Below, one piece after another: positions 15,204 to 24,728 of a stretch of DNA of 64,000 nucleotides (position 1 is its first letter; every line of letters begins with the position of its first letter). The stretch covers positions 38,624 to 102,623 of the forward strand of contig NZ_AP018720.1 in assembly GCF_003966565.1 (NCBI RefSeq), given 5' to 3'. Position numbers and translations under genes: made by a program. Source of the DNA: Sulfuricystis multivorans (GTDB lineage: Bacteria; Pseudomonadota; Gammaproteobacteria; Burkholderiales; Rhodocyclaceae). The notes beneath the pieces are model-generated. The model was not told where the DNA came from. It saw only the letters and a program-made list of their open reading frames with translations, and did no database searches.

Positions 15204-17551
15204 TCTTCTGGAAGAAAAGACCGAAGCCAGATTCGCAGCCCATCTCGCGCGAGCACGTCATGCAATGGCGTGATGACGATATCCCGCGCTACCCGCCATT
15301 CATGAAGGGCCTCCCGGCCGTATCGCCAGAAAAGCTACTGGAAACACAGGCCGAGCTGATCGAACGCATCGCCGACACGGCGATCGCTCTGCCCGCGCAG
15401 TTCGAGCGCTACTACCTGTCTGCAATCGAGCGCTTTGCGCGATTCGCCCACCTGCTGCCGGCGTCGCAGTCACACCACCATCGAGGCGCCGGCGGTCTTC
15501 TCAGGCATTCACTGGAAGTTGGCTTGTGGGCGCTCCAATCCGCGGACAAGGTGTTGCTCGATGCAGCGAAGACGCCATCCCAACGGCGCGAAATGGAGCC
15601 ACGCTGGCAGTTCGCCGTGTTCGTGGCGGCGCTGTGTCACGACGCGGGCAAGCCGGTAACCGATCTCACCGTGGCCAATCGGGATCGGTCGGCGGTGTGG
15701 AAGCCGATCAAGGAAGACTTGTACGACTGGGCCACACGAAACAGAATCGATGCCTACTTCCTCGACTGGCGTGAAGGCCGTTCCCGGCAGCACACCGTCC
15801 TTTCCAATCTGATCGCCGATCGAATCATTGGCGCAGAGGCGCTCGAATGGATCGAAGAGGGCGGCACGGAACTCATCGTATGGCTCATGGAGTCGCTCAA
15901 CTGCAATCCAAGCCCGACGAACCTCATCCACGATCTGGTTATCAAGGCGGATCAAACGAGCGTGGAACGCGACCTAAAGACGCTCGGCGTCGCGATGGCC
16001 GGTTACGACCTGGGTGTTCCCGTGGAGCGCCATCTGACGGACATCATGCGCCGCTTCATCAAGGAGGGCGTTTGGCTTGTCAATGAACCTGGCGCGCGGC
16101 TGTGGAATATCGACGGCCACCTGTATCTGATCTGGCCCGCCGCTGGCGAGGAAATCGCCAGGCAGGTTCATGAGGATGGCATTCCGGGCATTCCGAGAAC
16201 GCCGGATGGCATTCTGGACATGCTGGTTGAACGTCAGATCGCGTTCGTCCGTGACGGCACCGCGCCGGGCGATCGACTCTGGAAGATCGCGCCAGCGATC
16301 CTGGCAGAAAAGATCCCAGACATCAGGCTCACTGCCATCAGGTTGAGGGATGAGGCGATGGTGTCGTCCGCGCCGATCCCTTCGGTCGAGGGGAGAATCG
16401 TCAATGGACAGGAAGGGACTGAAAGCTCATCTGTGCGCCAACAACCTGTCGATACGGATAGCCAGGTTCAGCACGACGAACAAGTGAGCGCGACAGGGCT
16501 AGCTGGGGACAAAAACGAAACCTCAGCGCCTACTAACCCCCAGACAAGTCATGCGGGCGCGCCAGCCGTAGGCGTGGAAGAAGCTGCCGTCGTCAAGACG
16601 GACGACGGCCAGGCTCGTAAGACGGCCCGGAGCATGCCATCCCTGACCGGCGATGCTAAGGCCAAACACAGCGACCCGAAGGACGACGCGCAACCCATCA
16701 ACCGCTGCGCGATCGTGCTAGACGGAGCAGTAGGCGAAGCTCTCAAGGCGCTCGCGCAAGACCTCAAGTCCGGCGACAAGCGATGGGGGGGCGATGTCAT
16801 CATCGACGCCGAGCAGCATGTGCTGCTCCGATGGCCGGACGCATTCAGCGGGTACGGGCTGACCGCCAAGTCGATTCTCGACGAGTTGGGCAGCCGGGGG
16901 TGGTTGTGGATCGATCCTATGGCCCCCTTGAAAAAGGTCGTGGAAGCGCAGTTCGATGGCAGCGTTGCGAAAGCCATCCGCCTGACGCGAGAAATCAGCC
17001 AAGCATTGATTCGTGAGGCCGGCGCAGCACTGGATGGCGGTCACGCCGATGTCGTAGTCAAAGATTCTCCGCGCCAGGAGGCAAAGAAGAAACCAGCCGA
17101 ACCAGAGTCCTCGCAGAAGCAAGAGAAACCGGTAAATCATGGTCGCAAGCCAAAGCGCGAGGCAACAAGCCTTGATGAGAAAGCTCGCGTAGCGAGTTCC
17201 AGTGAAACCAAAGCGACTCCAAGGAGTTCCGGCGAAGCCAAAACTCGACAAATGGATGAGCGGCCAGGCGAGATACCGGTAAGCGCCGATATGGAAACGG
17301 ACGCGGATCAAGGAAAGCAGGATGCTGCGGAAGCAACAGGGCAGCCATCCATAGATGATGTCATAGAGGCAATCAAAGAACTCCCGGCAACCACGCAGAC
17401 CGATGGATTCCTTCTCGTCGCCGTTCGGGATGTGCTTGAGGAGTGCAGAAAGCGCGGCCTTAGGATCACGTATAGGCGCTTACGAGAGATGGGTGGCAAG
17501 GAGCCGGATAGGCTATCTGTGGATGGGGGAGTCGTCCGATTCAAGTTTTGA
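15200..17551 (+). CDS. traI: TraI, MOBH-family relaxase
   Basis: 783 residues from the GTG at 15,200. The N-terminal TraI_2 domain has the MOBH three-histidine motif HHHRGAGGLLRHSLEV and the HD motif ALCHDAGK, the metal-binding residues used to nick oriT. A long, poorly conserved Ser/Lys/Glu-rich linker (about residues 395-500) leads to a TraI_2_C-type domain (WGGDVIIDAEQHVLLRW) and a second charged linker. The start is set by the four-base overlap with the previous gene; a longer frame upstream is open but lacks a ribosome-binding site. Confidence 0.9.
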   Translation: MIFWKKRPKPDSQPISREHVMQWRDDDIPRYPPFMKGLPAVSPEKLLETQAELIERIADTAIALPAQFERYYLSAIERFARFAHLLPASQSHHHRGAGGLLRHSLEVGLWALQSADKVLLDAAKTPSQRREMEPRWQFAVFVAALCHDAGKPVTDLTVANRDRSAVWKPIKEDLYDWATRNRIDAYFLDWREGRSRQHTVLSNLIADRIIGAEALEWIEEGGTELIVWLMESLNCNPSPTNLIHDLVIKADQTSVERDLKTLGVAMAGYDLGVPVERHLTDIMRRFIKEGVWLVNEPGARLWNIDGHLYLIWPAAGEEIARQVHEDGIPGIPRTPDGILDMLVERQIAFVRDGTAPGDRLWKIAPAILAEKIPDIRLTAIRLRDEAMVSSAPIPSVEGRIVNGQEGTESSSVRQQPVDTDSQVQHDEQVSATGLAGDKNETSAPTNPQTSHAGAPAVGVEEAAVVKTDDGQARKTARSMPSLTGDAKAKHSDPKDDAQPINRCAIVLDGAVGEALKALAQDLKSGDKRWGGDVIIDAEQHVLLRWPDAFSGYGLTAKSILDELGSRGWLWIDPMAPLKKVVEAQFDGSVAKAIRLTREISQALIREAGAALDGGHADVVVKDSPRQEAKKKPAEPESSQKQEKPVNHGRKPKREATSLDEKARVASSSETKATPRSSGEAKTRQMDERPGEIPVSADMETDADQGKQDAAEATGQPSIDDVIEAIKELPATTQTDGFLLVAVRDVLEECRKRGLRITYRRLREMGGKEPDRLSVDGGVVRFKF

Positions 17552-17559
17552 TCCGAAAA

Positions 17560-17598
17560 GCAACCAAAGTGAGCGTTTTTAACGCCAGTTTTGGTTGC
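17560..17598. terminator. Inverted repeat between traI and traW, possible terminator or attenuator
   Basis: GCAACCAAA (17,560-17,568) pairs perfectly with TTTGGTTGC (17,590-17,598) around an inner AGCGTTTTTAACGCC hairpin. It lies just after the traI stop and ends 22 bases before traW. No strong T-tract follows, so it may slow rather than stop transcription. Confidence 0.4.
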
Positions 17599-17620
17599 GG
17601 ACTGTGCAAGCATACCCAAC

Positions 17621-18247
17621 ATGCCATCCAGATCGATTACCGCCATTTCGCTGATCTTTCTCGTCTTCTGCACCCCTCTTCGCGCTGAAGATCTGGGCGT
17701 GATCGGCCCGACTTACGACATTACCGAGCGCGATCTGATCGAGGTTTTCAAGGACAAGTTCCGCCGGATGGAAAAGACCGGCGAGCTTGCGGCCATGCAA
17801 GAAAACTACAAGAAGCGGGTCATCGAAGGTGTAGAGCGCCCGCGCCCCGTGCCTGGAATCAAGCCCACGGAAGTTGCGAAAACCCATTACATCGATCCAA
17901 CGTTTACGCTGGATAGGAATGTCGTGGACGAACACGGCCGGATCCTCTATCCGGCCGGTACAAAGATCAACCCGTTCGACTACGACCGCATGAGCAAGGT
18001 ATTGCTCTTCTTCGACGGTCGGGACAAGGGGCAAGTGGCATTCGCAAAGCGGTTCATGGCGGAATCCAAAACACCGGTGAAGCCGATCCTGGTCGCCGGC
18101 GAGCCGCTCAAGCTCATGCGCGAGTGGAAGCGGGAGGTGTTCTATGACCAAGGCGGGGCGCTGTCCAGGCGCTTTGCCATTACCCAGTCCCCCGCCGTAG
18201 TCGCCCAAGAAGGAAAAAGGATTCGTGTCGATGAAGTTCGCCCGTAG
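17621..18247 (+). CDS. traW: TraW, F-type pilus assembly protein
   Basis: About 208 residues with a signal peptide (AISLIFLVFCTPLRA-ED) and the TraW hallmarks LGVIGPTYDITERDLIEV and ILYPAGTKINPFDYD. TraW is a periplasmic protein working with TraU and TrbC in pilus assembly. The ATG at 17,621 gives a normal signal peptide. The 3' end overlaps traU by 17 bases. Confidence 0.9.
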   Translation: MPSRSITAISLIFLVFCTPLRAEDLGVIGPTYDITERDLIEVFKDKFRRMEKTGELAAMQENYKKRVIEGVERPRPVPGIKPTEVAKTHYIDPTFTLDRNVVDEHGRILYPAGTKINPFDYDRMSKVLLFFDGRDKGQVAFAKRFMAESKTPVKPILVAGEPLKLMREWKREVFYDQGGALSRRFAITQSPAVVAQEGKRIRVDEVRP

Positions 18248-19274
18248 CCTGATCTTTGCAGCGATTTTTCTCTTCGTTGCCAGCCAGTCGTGGGCTGCGA
18301 CCTGCAAAGGCAAGTTCGCCAACCCCATCACCGAAATTTGCTGGTCTTGTGTCTTCCCGATCTATATCGCCGGTGCCAAGATCAACCCGTTCCAGCAGGA
18401 GGATTCGAACATCGTTGCCGGAAACCCGCTCTGCTGGTGTGGAAACCCTCCAAAGATAGGAGTCAAGGTCGCATTCTGGGAACCGCTGCGCCGTGTCGAT
18501 GTGGTGCGCGAACCGTTCTGCATGGCAGGTCTCGGGGGCATCAAGATGAACCCAGGCTTCGATGCGCCGGTTCATGGGCGCTCCAAGACTGACGCACAGA
18601 CGACGAGTTCCTTCTACCAGGCGCACTGGTACATCGACCCGGAGATTTTCGTGTTACAGGCCGTTCTCGACAACGGTTGCCTGGAGAACCTGAGCTTCGA
18701 CGTAGCCTACCTCACCGAGCTCGACCCGCTGTGGAACGACGATGAGCTCACCCGTATCCTGAATCCGGATGTCTATCTCTTCGCGAACATTCCGGCACAG
18801 GCCGCTTGCGCTGCGGACTGTGTCGCTGCGACAGCCGGGTTCTCCAACAACCTCTTCTACTGGTGCGGGGGGTGCCAAGGCTCGCTTTATCCGCTCAACG
18901 GTAACGTGGGGACACATATCGGTGGCGTGCAGGCATCATCGCTCATCGTTCAGCGCTTGACCGCGAAGATGCACCGTGAACTTCTGATGTGGGGCGCACA
19001 TGGCGAAGACGGTCTGTGCGGTTACTACCCGATCCCGCTCATGGACAAGACTGCCTACAAGTATCAGATGCTCTATCCGATTCCGCAGACCAGGGGGACA
19101 CCATCCAAGATCACGCCACCGCAAGACTGGATCGGTCGTTGTTGCCAGCCGTTCGGACGGACGACCATGATCTGGGGGGCTGGACGGGAGTTCCCGTTTG
19201 TAGGAGAGGATTTTGTCTATCAGATTTTCCGCAAGCGCAACTGCTGTCAAGGCGCTGTCAAATTTGGTGGCTAA
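18231..19274 (+). CDS. traU: TraU, conjugal pilus assembly and DNA transfer protein
   Basis: 347 residues: signal peptide (SLIFAAIFLFVASQSWA) and a cysteine-rich mature protein with ITEICWSCVFPIYIAG, LCWCG, YWCGGCQG and CCQPFG, as in TraU. The cysteines form periplasmic disulphides. The ATG at 18,231 is preferred over the GTG six bases earlier because it starts a proper signal peptide. Confidence 0.92.
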   Translation: MKFARSLIFAAIFLFVASQSWAATCKGKFANPITEICWSCVFPIYIAGAKINPFQQEDSNIVAGNPLCWCGNPPKIGVKVAFWEPLRRVDVVREPFCMAGLGGIKMNPGFDAPVHGRSKTDAQTTSSFYQAHWYIDPEIFVLQAVLDNGCLENLSFDVAYLTELDPLWNDDELTRILNPDVYLFANIPAQAACAADCVAATAGFSNNLFYWCGGCQGSLYPLNGNVGTHIGGVQASSLIVQRLTAKMHRELLMWGAHGEDGLCGYYPIPLMDKTAYKYQMLYPIPQTRGTPSKITPPQDWIGRCCQPFGRTTMIWGAGREFPFVGEDFVYQIFRKRNCCQGAVKFGG

Positions 19275-19278
19275 CAAG

Positions 19279-20016
19279 ATGCGTTTTCGGTTTTTCCACG
19301 TCCTCCTCCCTCACTTGCTCCTGGCGCTGGCGTCATTCCCGGCGTCAGCCCAGGATGCTTTTTCTTCGCAGAAAAACGGAGGGGTCGCACTTCCAACCGA
19401 TGCCGACATCGCGCGAGCGCAGCAAAGGACTCGGGAGATGCTTGAGAAGCTGCCTGATAGCAAGGCGGCATTGCAGCAATACGGATCGCCAAGCGTTCCG
19501 AAAGTCGATAGCTTGCCCAAACCGGCAGCCCCTGCGCCGGATATTGCCAGCATCGCGCAGAAATATCAGCAGCTTGGCGTTGCCAAACCGAATCAGGGCG
19601 ACAAGACCGACTTGATGGTCTTCGTGTCTCTCTCGATGCCGAAAGAGGCGCTCGTTCGCACAGCGGAACAAGCGGAGCGGGCCGGGGCAACGATGGTGTT
19701 CCGGGGTCTCAAGGGGGATTCCATGATGAAGATGGGCGAGGAGGTGCAGAAGATCATCGGCGGACGGAATGTGTCGGTCGCCGTTCATCCTCCGGCCTTC
19801 CAGCAGTTCAACGTGACTCGCGTGCCTGCAGTGGTTCTCGCCAAGGCCGAGGCGGCCAATGTAATGGAAAACGGCTGCGCCCAGGCCGACACGTTCGTGA
19901 AGGTCTCCGGGGACGTGTCCTTGGACTACGCGCTCGACTACATCGAGCGCAAGAGTCCTGCTTGGGCGGCTGTGGCAAGAACCTACCGCAGCCAGATCGT
20001 CGGGGGGATCAAATAA
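19279..20016 (+). CDS. trbC: TrbC, F-type conjugal transfer pilus assembly protein
   Basis: 245 residues with a signal peptide (LLPHLLLALASFPASA) and a thioredoxin-like TrbC domain containing LMVFVSLSMPKEALVRTAEQ and FNVTRVPAVVLAK. It follows traU directly, and its stop overlaps the traN start (TAATG). In R391-like elements TraW and TrbC functions can be fused; here they are separate genes. Confidence 0.88.
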   Translation: MRFRFFHVLLPHLLLALASFPASAQDAFSSQKNGGVALPTDADIARAQQRTREMLEKLPDSKAALQQYGSPSVPKVDSLPKPAAPAPDIASIAQKYQQLGVAKPNQGDKTDLMVFVSLSMPKEALVRTAEQAERAGATMVFRGLKGDSMMKMGEEVQKIIGGRNVSVAVHPPAFQQFNVTRVPAVVLAKAEAANVMENGCAQADTFVKVSGDVSLDYALDYIERKSPAWAAVARTYRSQIVGGIK

Positions 20017-21038
20017 TGCGGATTGGTTCGCTTTTTCTGGCCCTTGTGTTTCCCATTGGAGCGGCGCTGGCGGATCAAACATCCACTTTCAACGACGCCA
20101 AGAACTTCGCGGCTGGGAAAGCCGTGTCAGGATACGGCAACATCAATGCTGGCAGCGCGCAAGACAAGATTCCTGGCTACGGCACAAGCCCGGTGGAGGC
20201 GAATTACTTCGCTGGTGGGCAAGGCCAGACTTCCAGCTTTGGTGTGCAGAAGATGCAGACCTGTGCGACAGCAACTCCAGACCCCGATCCCTTCAAGCGC
20301 CAGGAATGCGAGGCGGTGAACTTCCTGGCGCATAATCCGCAAGTCCGGCCGCAATTCAACATCAGCAAGAACGACTCGATGTTGATCCGTGAGCAGGCGA
20401 TCAGTCAGAACGCGCAGGCGGTCGCCCAGCAGTTTGGGTTGAACATCGGTGAATCGAGCACGCAGTGTGTAACCAGGACCGAAACGACCCAGGCGCAGTA
20501 CACCACCGAAACGTGTTCTTCCATCAAGGAAGTTGAGGGGCAGCAATGCACGATGGGGCGGGTCATCAACATCGATGCCGATTCGAACTTCCAGTGCGAG
20601 CAAACGATACATGCGTATGAAACAGGTTCGTGCTACAAGGAAAAGGTAGTCACGTTCTCGTGCCCTAATGGCGGAACTTTGAGTGGTTCGCTTTGTATAG
20701 TTGCTCCCACCGCTGGCATGACTACAGGCATAACTGTCTGGGCGTGCGGTTATAGCGGGGACTCCCTAAACGGGACAGATCCTAACCTGCCGGGGAGAAT
20801 GTATCCAGACTATCTCGCCGGTAAGCCTTGGTTTTTTTGGGCTGGATCGACCTTGGTTGCGTTGAGGGGATATTACTATACCAACAATGGATGTTGGGTA
20901 TCGCCAGTTTACTTGTGTAACGGCCAATACACAGGCACTCCATGCTGCCCAGCGGGCAGCACATTCAATTCTTCAGTAAACGCTTGCACCTACCAATCTG
21001 CTCGCAATGTATACGAAAGCAACAACTGTCCAATTTAG
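20016..21038 (+). CDS. TraN N-terminal part, exported
   Basis: 340 residues with a signal peptide (GSLFLALVFPIGAALA-DQ). It has the TraN N-terminal pattern (NPQVRPQFNISKNDSM, then cysteine-rich repeats). TraN is an outer-membrane adhesin that stabilises mating pairs and helps select recipients. This reading frame ends at the point where a normal TraN of about 900 residues would continue, and a second exported protein starts 32 bases before the stop. The last 110 residues lie in DNA visibly richer in A/T than the surroundings. Confidence 0.75.
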   Translation: MRIGSLFLALVFPIGAALADQTSTFNDAKNFAAGKAVSGYGNINAGSAQDKIPGYGTSPVEANYFAGGQGQTSSFGVQKMQTCATATPDPDPFKRQECEAVNFLAHNPQVRPQFNISKNDSMLIREQAISQNAQAVAQQFGLNIGESSTQCVTRTETTQAQYTTETCSSIKEVEGQQCTMGRVINIDADSNFQCEQTIHAYETGSCYKEKVVTFSCPNGGTLSGSLCIVAPTAGMTTGITVWACGYSGDSLNGTDPNLPGRMYPDYLAGKPWFFWAGSTLVALRGYYYTNNGCWVSPVYLCNGQYTGTPCCPAGSTFNSSVNACTYQSARNVYESNNCPI

Positions 21039-22755
21039 TCTAGTATGGCTGTTTGCCTTCATGCTTGCATCTACGGTGTATGCGGCAAACTGCAAATTGA
21101 GTGTTCCGACATGCGTTGACTCTTCTCCCACTAAAATATTTAGCGGGATTGCTGTTAGCGTTAGCGAGGTTGGTGGTTGCTGGAAATACAAATACGACTA
21201 CACCTGCCTCAAACCCAATGCGGTGAATTACTGCCAGCCGTTCATCAACGCCCAACCACAATGCTGGCAAACAAATTCGCAATGCTCGCAATGGGATTCC
21301 GTTCTCAACACCGGGTGCATGAAATACACACAGACCTGGCGCTGTAGCGATCCGTCAAGACCAACACCAAGCAATACCATTAAGCTCTCCGAAACCTACA
21401 CGCTCATATCGAGCAACTACGACCCCGGCCCGTGTCAATCGCTAGATAACAACCCCAATTGCTCGATTGCGGAAAGCGTTTGCGTTTCCACTACGCCGCC
21501 AATCACGATTCCTCCCGGGATCAGTCCTTCGCAGGTCGCGCCTGATGGTTGCTATCAGAAGCAGAACGCCTACGCCTGCCTAACCGGCCGGACTGACACC
21601 TCAGAGTGTGATGGCTACGCATCGAACCCGAACTGCACGCTTCAATCCTCCAGTTGCGATCCGGCGGACATGGTGGGCGGGCAATGCACGTTCGAGAAGA
21701 AAACCTACAGGTGCATGTCCAGTCCGCCGCAGACCAACACCGTGACGGACTGCTCCGGCCAACTTTTCTGCCAGGATGGGAAGTGCTTCGACAAGGGATA
21801 TGAAAACGATCCCGATTTCGCCCGCTCGATGGCTCTCATGGAGGCAGCGAGGGAAGCCGGCACTTACATAGACCCGAACTCGCTGGAGATATTCAAGGGG
21901 GTTGTCTCGCGCTGCAAGATCAAGTTCCTAGCTAATTGCTGCAAGAAGAGTGGGGGGGGAGGAGGATACAGCAACAACCTGTTGTTCAATATCGTTGGTC
22001 AGGTTGGGTCTAATGCGCTTGCCTACGGTAGCAGGTATACCTACGATGCTTTATATACATCTGATGCCCCTAATTGGATGGTTCAAGGTATGGCCGCTTT
22101 GGTTGGAGTTGACCCAGTCAAGACATCAAGTGCGCTTGCAAATTGGTCGCCGTCAATCAGCTTGTATGGCTTTACCTTTTCATTCGGGGCTGCTCCGGCT
22201 CCTGGATTTTTTACAAGCGCACTAGGGCTGCCCAATCCAATTTCACTTGATTCGCTCAATGGTGCATTTGGAATTACTAGCGGAGGCTTTTACTTCGACC
22301 CAACCTCATTTGCCATCCAAATCGGCCTCATGATTCTCCAAGACCTTCTATCCTGCGACCAGCAGGAGCAAATCCTTGCCATGCGACGCGGGCAGAATCT
22401 CTGCTATAAGGTGGGTGATAAATATTGCTCAAAGAAAATAAATCTAGGCTTCACTAAAATTTGTCTTGAATGGACCGAGTCACATTGCTGCTTCAATAGC
22501 CGCCTCGCCCGGATCATCAACGAGCAAGGCAGGGCGCAGATCGGCAAGAGCTGGGGAAGTGCGCAGAGCCCAAATTGCTCCGGCTTCACGCAAGCTGAGT
22601 TCGAAAAAATCGACTTCTCCAAAATCGATCTATCGGAATTCATTGCCGAGATCATGGCGAATATCAAGATGCCAGATCTACAGGGCATGACGCAAAACGT
22701 GCAGGGGGTCGTGAACCAGAAGATGCAGAACTACTACCAGCGCGGAAGACAGTAA
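21007..22755 (+). CDS. TraN C-terminal part, exported as a separate protein
   Basis: 582 residues with its own signal peptide (VWLFAFMLASTVYA-AN) and many cysteines. The conserved TraN C-terminal region is present (CFDKGYENDPDFARSMALME, then SLEIFKG, CCKKSGG and CLEWTESHCCFNS). Together with the preceding protein it makes about 920 residues, the length of one TraN. It overlaps the preceding gene in a different frame. Either TraN has evolved into two subunits or a variable recognition module was replaced, leaving a break. Confidence 0.8.
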   Translation: MYTKATTVQFSLVWLFAFMLASTVYAANCKLSVPTCVDSSPTKIFSGIAVSVSEVGGCWKYKYDYTCLKPNAVNYCQPFINAQPQCWQTNSQCSQWDSVLNTGCMKYTQTWRCSDPSRPTPSNTIKLSETYTLISSNYDPGPCQSLDNNPNCSIAESVCVSTTPPITIPPGISPSQVAPDGCYQKQNAYACLTGRTDTSECDGYASNPNCTLQSSSCDPADMVGGQCTFEKKTYRCMSSPPQTNTVTDCSGQLFCQDGKCFDKGYENDPDFARSMALMEAAREAGTYIDPNSLEIFKGVVSRCKIKFLANCCKKSGGGGGYSNNLLFNIVGQVGSNALAYGSRYTYDALYTSDAPNWMVQGMAALVGVDPVKTSSALANWSPSISLYGFTFSFGAAPAPGFFTSALGLPNPISLDSLNGAFGITSGGFYFDPTSFAIQIGLMILQDLLSCDQQEQILAMRRGQNLCYKVGDKYCSKKINLGFTKICLEWTESHCCFNSRLARIINEQGRAQIGKSWGSAQSPNCSGFTQAEFEKIDFSKIDLSEFIAEIMANIKMPDLQGMTQNVQGVVNQKMQNYYQRGRQ

Positions 22756-22774
22756 GCGCCATTTCTGGACACGG

Positions 22775-22803
22775 TTGCAATGTAACGCTGAATGCGCTAC
22801 AAT
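22775..22803 (+). promoter_or_regulatory. Predicted sigma-70 promoter for the small RHH operon
   Basis: TTGCAA (22,775-22,780) and TACAAT (22,798-22,803) are separated by 17 bases and lie seven bases before the next start codon. The short leader has no evident ribosome-binding site. Confidence 0.55.
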
Positions 22804-22810
22804 ACGTGCC

Positions 22811-22951
22811 ATGAAACAGGCTACGAGTTTTCGTCTATCGGCCGAGGCGCTCCGGCTGCTGAAGCTGCTGGCTGATGCCAAGGGGATCAGCCAGGCGTCC
22901 GTGATCGAGATGGCGATTCGGGAAATGGCGAAGAAGGAGGGATTGAAGTGA
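22811..22951 (+). CDS. 46-residue ribbon-helix-helix protein
   Basis: A tiny CopG/Arc-like protein: SFRLSAEALRLLKLLADAKG then SQASVIEMAIREMAKKE, one strand and two helices with a turn. It probably binds DNA and may regulate its own promoter. Its stop overlaps the next start (GTGA). Confidence 0.7.
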   Translation: MKQATSFRLSAEALRLLKLLADAKGISQASVIEMAIREMAKKEGLK

Positions 22952-23670
22952 GGCTGGTGCTCGTGTTTATCGCGCTTCTGATGGCTTCATTTGCTCGCGC
23001 GGAAGTGCTGACGGCGTTTGAGACTCCCAAAGGGGATGTTCCGGCAGTATCCAAAGAATCGCCGGTTTGGATTAAATGCTTCGAATGTTCTACGCTCAAG
23101 GAGAAAATTATCCAGAAGCTCAAGGAGGCAGGGTACATCGTTGCTGACAGAGCTGGCGACGCCAAAACCAAGGTGGTTATCGCAGTGGGTGTATCTGTCC
23201 CTGATGACGGGAAAGCACCGCGACTCTACGTCGATGATGTCTACGGCAAAGGGATGGGGCTAATTGATCCGGCGATTAAAGGCAACGAAATTACCGGGAT
23301 CACGTCCCCCTTCATTGGGCGGGGGGTCGCTCAAATAGATGCTGGATCACAGTATCAAGGAGCGAAATTGACCGGCAGTCAGACCGGCGGCATTGTTGTA
23401 GCAATTACTGAGGCATTCCTTACTCGTTTCATCCATCAGAAGGCCGCAGACGCTGTAAGAACCCCCGGTGTAGTCGAACTAAGCGTCAGGATAGATACTG
23501 ATCAAGTATCCAAACTAGGCTTTGGTGTAATCGCTGCCGCCAACACCCCTGAAACCCCAGACACATTGATCGATGCAGCTCTTGCAAAAGCCATTGAGGG
23601 TATCGTCAATGGCGTTCCTGACGTCAAACCAAGGAAAGAACAAGTCAAGGAACTTACCAGTGCACAATAA
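22948..23670 (+). CDS. Putative periplasmic or outer-membrane protein next to traN
   Basis: 240 residues with a signal peptide (VFIALLMASFARA-EV). It carries two cysteines (IKCFECSTL) and a glycine-rich middle (ITGITSPFIGRGVAQIDAGS) somewhat reminiscent of TraT-like lipoprotein repeats. No family is claimed. It overlaps the RHH gene and is followed closely by a second exported protein. Confidence 0.6.
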   Translation: MRLVLVFIALLMASFARAEVLTAFETPKGDVPAVSKESPVWIKCFECSTLKEKIIQKLKEAGYIVADRAGDAKTKVVIAVGVSVPDDGKAPRLYVDDVYGKGMGLIDPAIKGNEITGITSPFIGRGVAQIDAGSQYQGAKLTGSQTGGIVVAITEAFLTRFIHQKAADAVRTPGVVELSVRIDTDQVSKLGFGVIAAANTPETPDTLIDAALAKAIEGIVNGVPDVKPRKEQVKELTSAQ

Positions 23671-24061
23671 CCTCACCATCATCATTGCCGCCGTAACTCT
23701 CTTCTCATGGGTGCCAACGGCAATAGCAGATCAATACACCAACACCAAAGACCTTCTCGTCCAAGCCATCGACGCTCCGGATGGACGCGCCCAGGGTGAG
23801 ATTGTCGGCCCGATCGAGGACAAATTCCGTGAGACGACCAAATCGAGTGCGCCGGTAATTGCAGAAGTGACAACCCTCAAGAGCTTCAAACAGGAGGGGT
23901 GCAAGCGACTCAACCTGAAGCTGTCGCAGGCAAACGTGCCAACCAAAGACGGAGGGATGACCGAGTTCGCCGTCAATTACGGCATCAATCTGTGCCGGGA
24001 TGGCAGCCCGCCGACGGAAGGGATGGACTTGGAGCAGATAGGGAAAGCGCTGATGCGTTAA
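23660..24061 (+). CDS. Small exported protein
   Basis: About 133 residues with a hydrophobic signal segment (LTIIIAAVTLFSWVPTAIA-DQ) and two cysteines in the mature part. A GTG at 23,660 nine bases after AAGG is the likely start and overlaps the preceding gene by 11 bases. No family recognised. Confidence 0.55.
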   Translation: MHNNLTIIIAAVTLFSWVPTAIADQYTNTKDLLVQAIDAPDGRAQGEIVGPIEDKFRETTKSSAPVIAEVTTLKSFKQEGCKRLNLKLSQANVPTKDGGMTEFAVNYGINLCRDGSPPTEGMDLEQIGKALMR

Positions 24062-24064
24062 GCT

Positions 24065-24664
24065 TTACCGCCCCCTGGGCTTGAAACCCTTGGGGGTAGT
24101 GAGCGCAAACATCTCGTCGTGGATCGTGGCGGTGTAAAGCCCCGCGGCTTGCGCTTCTTCCATGACGCCTGCGTCCCAGTCGATGCCCGCCAGAATCCCG
24201 ATGCGCTCCTTGCCCTTGAGCTCGGGGATGAAGGCAAAGAGGGTTCCCACCTGATCAATGAGCTGCTCGATCGCCTCGCGCTTCACACGGCTTTTGACTA
24301 CGACTACCACCACGCGGTTGACCTTGCCATTGGCCCAGGCGAGCACGTCGTATTCGCGCTCGCGCTCGCCACGGCGCACGCGATGGCGCGGGGCGATGTT
24401 TTCCATCTTGAAGCGGCGGCGCAGGAGCTTTTCCATCGTGGGCAGCGCCATGCCTTCGGCAAAGTAGCCGAACTTGTCGCCCAAGCCGCCGATTTGCTTT
24501 TTGAGTTCGCGAATCTGGCGATCAGTCTCCTGCATGCGGCGGTCGGTTTCTTTGCCCGACTCGCGCAATTCGCGGATCAGTTGGTCGGTCTCTTTCGACT
24601 GCTCGGCGAGAGCCGCGATCATCTGCTTGATGTCATCCCAGGAAAGTTCGGTCGCCGTGGTCAT
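24065..24664 (-). CDS. DUF3782-like PD-(D/E)XK-fold protein with coiled-coil N-terminus
   Basis: 199 residues. The N-terminal half is a heptad-rich coiled coil (KETDQLIRELRESGKETDRR), the C-terminal half a restriction-endonuclease-like fold (REREYDVLAWANGKVNRVVV, then VVKSRV). In this family the strand usually ends with an E-x-K pair; here the glutamate position is valine (VVVKS), so nuclease activity may be lost. The gene is convergent with the transfer genes and downstream of the helicase gene. The start at 24,664 gives the conserved N-terminus. Confidence 0.65.
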   Translation of the reverse strand: MTTATELSWDDIKQMIAALAEQSKETDQLIRELRESGKETDRRMQETDRQIRELKKQIGGLGDKFGYFAEGMALPTMEKLLRRRFKMENIAPRHRVRRGEREREYDVLAWANGKVNRVVVVVVKSRVKREAIEQLIDQVGTLFAFIPELKGKERIGILAGIDWDAGVMEEAQAAGLYTATIHDEMFALTTPKGFKPRGR

Positions 24665-24728
24665 GCGGCCTCCACAAGGGTTATGGCATGGGGGCGATTG
24701 TAAATCGTTCGCGGCAGTTGGGACTTTT

